Below, one piece after another: positions 4,299 to 6,430 of a stretch of DNA of 6,430 nt. The notes below the pieces were generated by a model. That model saw nothing but the letters and a program-made list of their open reading frames with translations. It was not told where the DNA came from and did no database searches. The position numbers and the translations under genes were made by a program. Each line of letters opens with the position of its first letter. Position 1 is the stretch's first letter. The DNA is from Gammaproteobacteria bacterium (GTDB lineage Bacteria; Pseudomonadota; Gammaproteobacteria; GRL18), in contig JALTKC010000151.1 in assembly GCA_027076245.1 (NCBI GenBank), positions 1-6,430 of the forward strand, read 5' to 3'.

Positions 4299-6430
4299 TT
4301 AGGCTACTTCCTCAGCCTGAACAACCCGGTCAAAAACCAGTTCGCCATTGCCTCCGACATCCACTTCGATAATATCCCCGGGCATATATTTGCCTGCCAG
4401 GATTTCCTGTGCCAGTGGGTTTTCCAGAGACTGCTGGATGGCCCGTTTCAATGGTCTCGCGCCATAGATTGGGTCAAAGCCGGCTTCGGCGATTTTATCC
4501 ATTGCGGCATCGGAAACATCCAGATCCAGTTCTCTGTCCGCCAGTCTGTTACGTAAATCCTGCATCTGTATGGATGCGATTTTACGGATAACATCTTTGG
4601 CTAATGGATGGAACACCACCACATCATCGATACGGTTTATAAACTCGGGTCTGAAGTGTTGTGATACCACTTCCATGACCTCGGTTTTCATAACCTTATA
4701 ATCCGCTTCCGCTTCTTCACTGCTATGAGCGCTGGCTTTCACACTCAGTTCCTGGATCCGTTGGGAACCCAGATTAGAAGTCATAATAATAACCGTGTTG
4801 CGGAAGTCCACGGTACGTCCCTGACCATCGGTCAAACGGCCGTCATCAAGTACCTGCAGCAGGATATTAAACACATCGGGATGGGCTTTTTCTACCTCAT
4901 CGAGCAGGATCACGGAGTATGGCTTACGCCGTACCGCTTCGGTCAGATAACCGCCTTCTTCATAGCCGACATAACCCGGAGGCGCACCGATTAAGCGAGC
5001 CACGGCATGTTTTTCCATAAACTCGGACATATCCAGCCGTACCATGGCATCTTCCGTATCAAACAGGAAGTTAGCCAGAGCCTTGGTTAACTCGGTTTTA
5101 CCGACACCAGTTGGGCCGAGGAACAGGAATGAACCATTAGGCCGTCTTGGGTCGGACAGACCGGCACGGGAACGGCGAATGGCATTAGCCACTACGGTTA
5201 CCGCTTCACCCTGACCGACGACCCGCTCACGCAGTTTTTCTTCCAGATGCAGCAGTTTTTCATTTTCGCCTTCGAGCATCTTGGCAACAGGAATACCGGT
5301 CCATTTGGCCACCACTTCGGCAATTTCTTCCTCAGTCACGGAGTTTCTCAGCAGTTTGGGCTTGTCTCCGGTATCAAGCATCTCTAATTGTGATGCCATA
5401 TCCAGTTGTTTTTCCAGTTCCGGAATACGACCATACTGTAATTCGGACATCCGTGCCAGATCACCAGCACGCTGGGCGGTTTCCAGATCCTTACGGGCCT
5501 GATCCAGAGCTTCCTTAATATGCTGGGTGCCCTGTACAGCCGCTTTTTCTGACTTCCAGATTTCATCCAGTTCGGAATATTCACGTTCCAGTTCGGCAAT
5601 GTCTTCTTCCAGACTTTCCAGACGCTTTTTGGAGGCCGCATCGGATTCCTTACTCAGGGCTTCACGCTCAATTTTGAGCTGGATCAGGCGACGTTCCAGT
5701 TTGTCCATTTCTTCCGGCTTGGAGTCAATTTCCATACGGATACGGCTGGCCGCTTCGTCCACCAGATCAATGGCCTTGTCAGGCAGTTTTCGATCGGTAA
5801 TATAACGATGGGACAGGGTTGCTGCCGCAACAATGGCCGGATCGGTAATATCCACTCCGTGGTGCACTTCGTATTTTTCTTTCAGGCCGCGCAGAATGGC
5901 TATGGTGTCCTCCATGGTAGGTTCTTCCACCAGTACTTTCTGGAAACGACGTTCCAGAGCGGCATCTTTTTCCAGATACTCACGGTATTCGTCCAAGGTG
6001 GTGGCGCCTACACAGTGCAGTTCACCACGTGCCAGGGCGGGTTTGAGCATATTACCGGCGTCCATAGAGCCTTCCGCTTTACCGGCTCCGACCATGGTAT
6101 GAATTTCGTCAATAAACAGAATAATACTGCCCTCCTGTTTGGACAGATCATTCAGCACCGCTTTTAACCGTTCTTCAAATTCACCACGGAATTTGGCACC
6201 GGCAATCAGTGAGCCCATATCCAAAGATAAAATCCGCTTGTGTTTCAGTCCTTCAGGGACTTCGCCGTTGACTATGCGTTGTGCCAGTCCTTCGATAATG
6301 GCGGTTTTACCTACACCGGGCTCACCGATTAATACAGGGTTATTCTTGGTACGGCGCTGCAGAACCTGAATGGTACGACGAATTTCATCGTCACGACCAA
6401 TAACCGGATCTAATTTACCCTGTTCTGCAC
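4299..6430 (-). CDS. clpB: ClpB disaggregase (Hsp100 AAA+), N-terminus outside window
   Basis: ClpB is a hexameric ATPase that threads aggregated proteins through its pore in cooperation with DnaK. The frame is open to the window edge, so about 710 codons are seen and roughly the first 160 residues (the Clp N-domain) are missing. The first residues, AEQGKLDPVIGRD, match E. coli ClpB closely. NBD1 has Walker A GEPGVGKT (6303-6326) and Walker B with IDEIH (6099-6113). Its pore loop is GAKFRGEFEER, with Phe where E. coli has Tyr. ERRFQKV carries arginine-finger candidates. The coiled-coil middle domain, encoded at about 5380-5710, distinguishes ClpB from ClpA. NBD2 has Walker A GPTGVGKT (5094-5117), pore loop GYVGYEEGG, LLDEVEKAHPDV and sensor-2 GARPLKRA. 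A TTG at 6222-6224 gives a shorter open frame but is internal. The heat-shock promoter would lie outside the window. Confidence 0.97.
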   Translation of the reverse strand, partial: AEQGKLDPVIGRDDEIRRTIQVLQRRTKNNPVLIGEPGVGKTAIIEGLAQRIVNGEVPEGLKHKRILSLDMGSLIAGAKFRGEFEERLKAVLNDLSKQEGSIILFIDEIHTMVGAGKAEGSMDAGNMLKPALARGELHCVGATTLDEYREYLEKDAALERRFQKVLVEEPTMEDTIAILRGLKEKYEVHHGVDITDPAIVAAATLSHRYITDRKLPDKAIDLVDEAASRIRMEIDSKPEEMDKLERRLIQLKIEREALSKESDAASKKRLESLEEDIAELEREYSELDEIWKSEKAAVQGTQHIKEALDQARKDLETAQRAGDLARMSELQYGRIPELEKQLDMASQLEMLDTGDKPKLLRNSVTEEEIAEVVAKWTGIPVAKMLEGENEKLLHLEEKLRERVVGQGEAVTVVANAIRRSRAGLSDPRRPNGSFLFLGPTGVGKTELTKALANFLFDTEDAMVRLDMSEFMEKHAVARLIGAPPGYVGYEEGGYLTEAVRRKPYSVILLDEVEKAHPDVFNILLQVLDDGRLTDGQGRTVDFRNTVIIMTSNLGSQRIQELSVKASAHSSEEAEADYKVMKTEVMEVVSQHFRPEFINRIDDVVVFHPLAKDVIRKIASIQMQDLRNRLADRELDLDVSDAAMDKIAEAGFDPIYGARPLKRAIQQSLENPLAQEILAGKYMPGDIIEVDVGGNGELVFDRVVQAEEVA

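Noticed and set aside
5808..6167. 119-codon plus-strand open frame opposite clpB
   Set aside because: It lies entirely antisense to the conserved NBD1 of ClpB, without ribosome binding site or family similarity that I recognise.
6222..6224. TTG as the true start of clpB
   Set aside because: The frame continues upstream through Walker A GEPGVGKT to the window edge with ClpB sequence throughout, so the start is outside the window.

Overview
This 6430-base window comes from the chromosome of a motile gammaproteobacterium of moderate GC content. The evidence is a PomA/PomB sodium-type stator pair that closely resembles the Vibrio proteins, a ClpB close to the E. coli protein, and an FmdB-type zinc-ribbon gene. 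The genus cannot be named from the sequence. No insertion sequence, phage gene, CRISPR array, tRNA or rRNA is visible.

Layout. Positions 75-3063 hold a minus-strand block read from right to left: pomA (3063-2305), pomB (2256-1054), a PilZ-domain gene (1017-436) and fmdB (332-75). The first three are spaced 48 and 36 bases apart and look like one operon. A near-consensus flagellar sigma-28 (FliA) promoter lies upstream of pomA at 3162-3136. Its -10 element overlaps one arm of a perfect inverted repeat, and a hairpin sits in the pomA leader. fmdB has its own leader with an inverted repeat and is probably a separate housekeeping unit. In many gammaproteobacteria such a gene lies just before aspS, which may lie to the left of the window.

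A plus-strand gene for a classical short-chain dehydrogenase (3236-4087) is divergent from pomA and convergent with clpB. clpB (minus strand) runs from beyond the right edge to 4299 and lacks only its N-terminal domain in this window. The convergent junction holds a strong bidirectional intrinsic terminator (4159-4196), a weaker second hairpin, and two arrays of the heptamer GTGTTAA. One array is nine perfect units whose first unit supplies the dehydrogenase stop codon. The other is four degenerate units on the opposite strand, starting five bases after the clpB stop. Both arrays read outward from a stop codon in the direction of transcription.

How the genes fit together. PomA and PomB form the ion-conducting stator of the polar flagellar motor. 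The PilZ protein in the same operon is a natural candidate for a c-di-GMP-responsive regulator of that stator, which is an inference from gene order. The SDR enzyme, ClpB and FmdB have no evident functional link to motility. The most unusual content is the pair of heptamer arrays, the PomB with an enlarged coiled-coil linker and a long charged tail, and the PilZ gene coupled to the stator genes.
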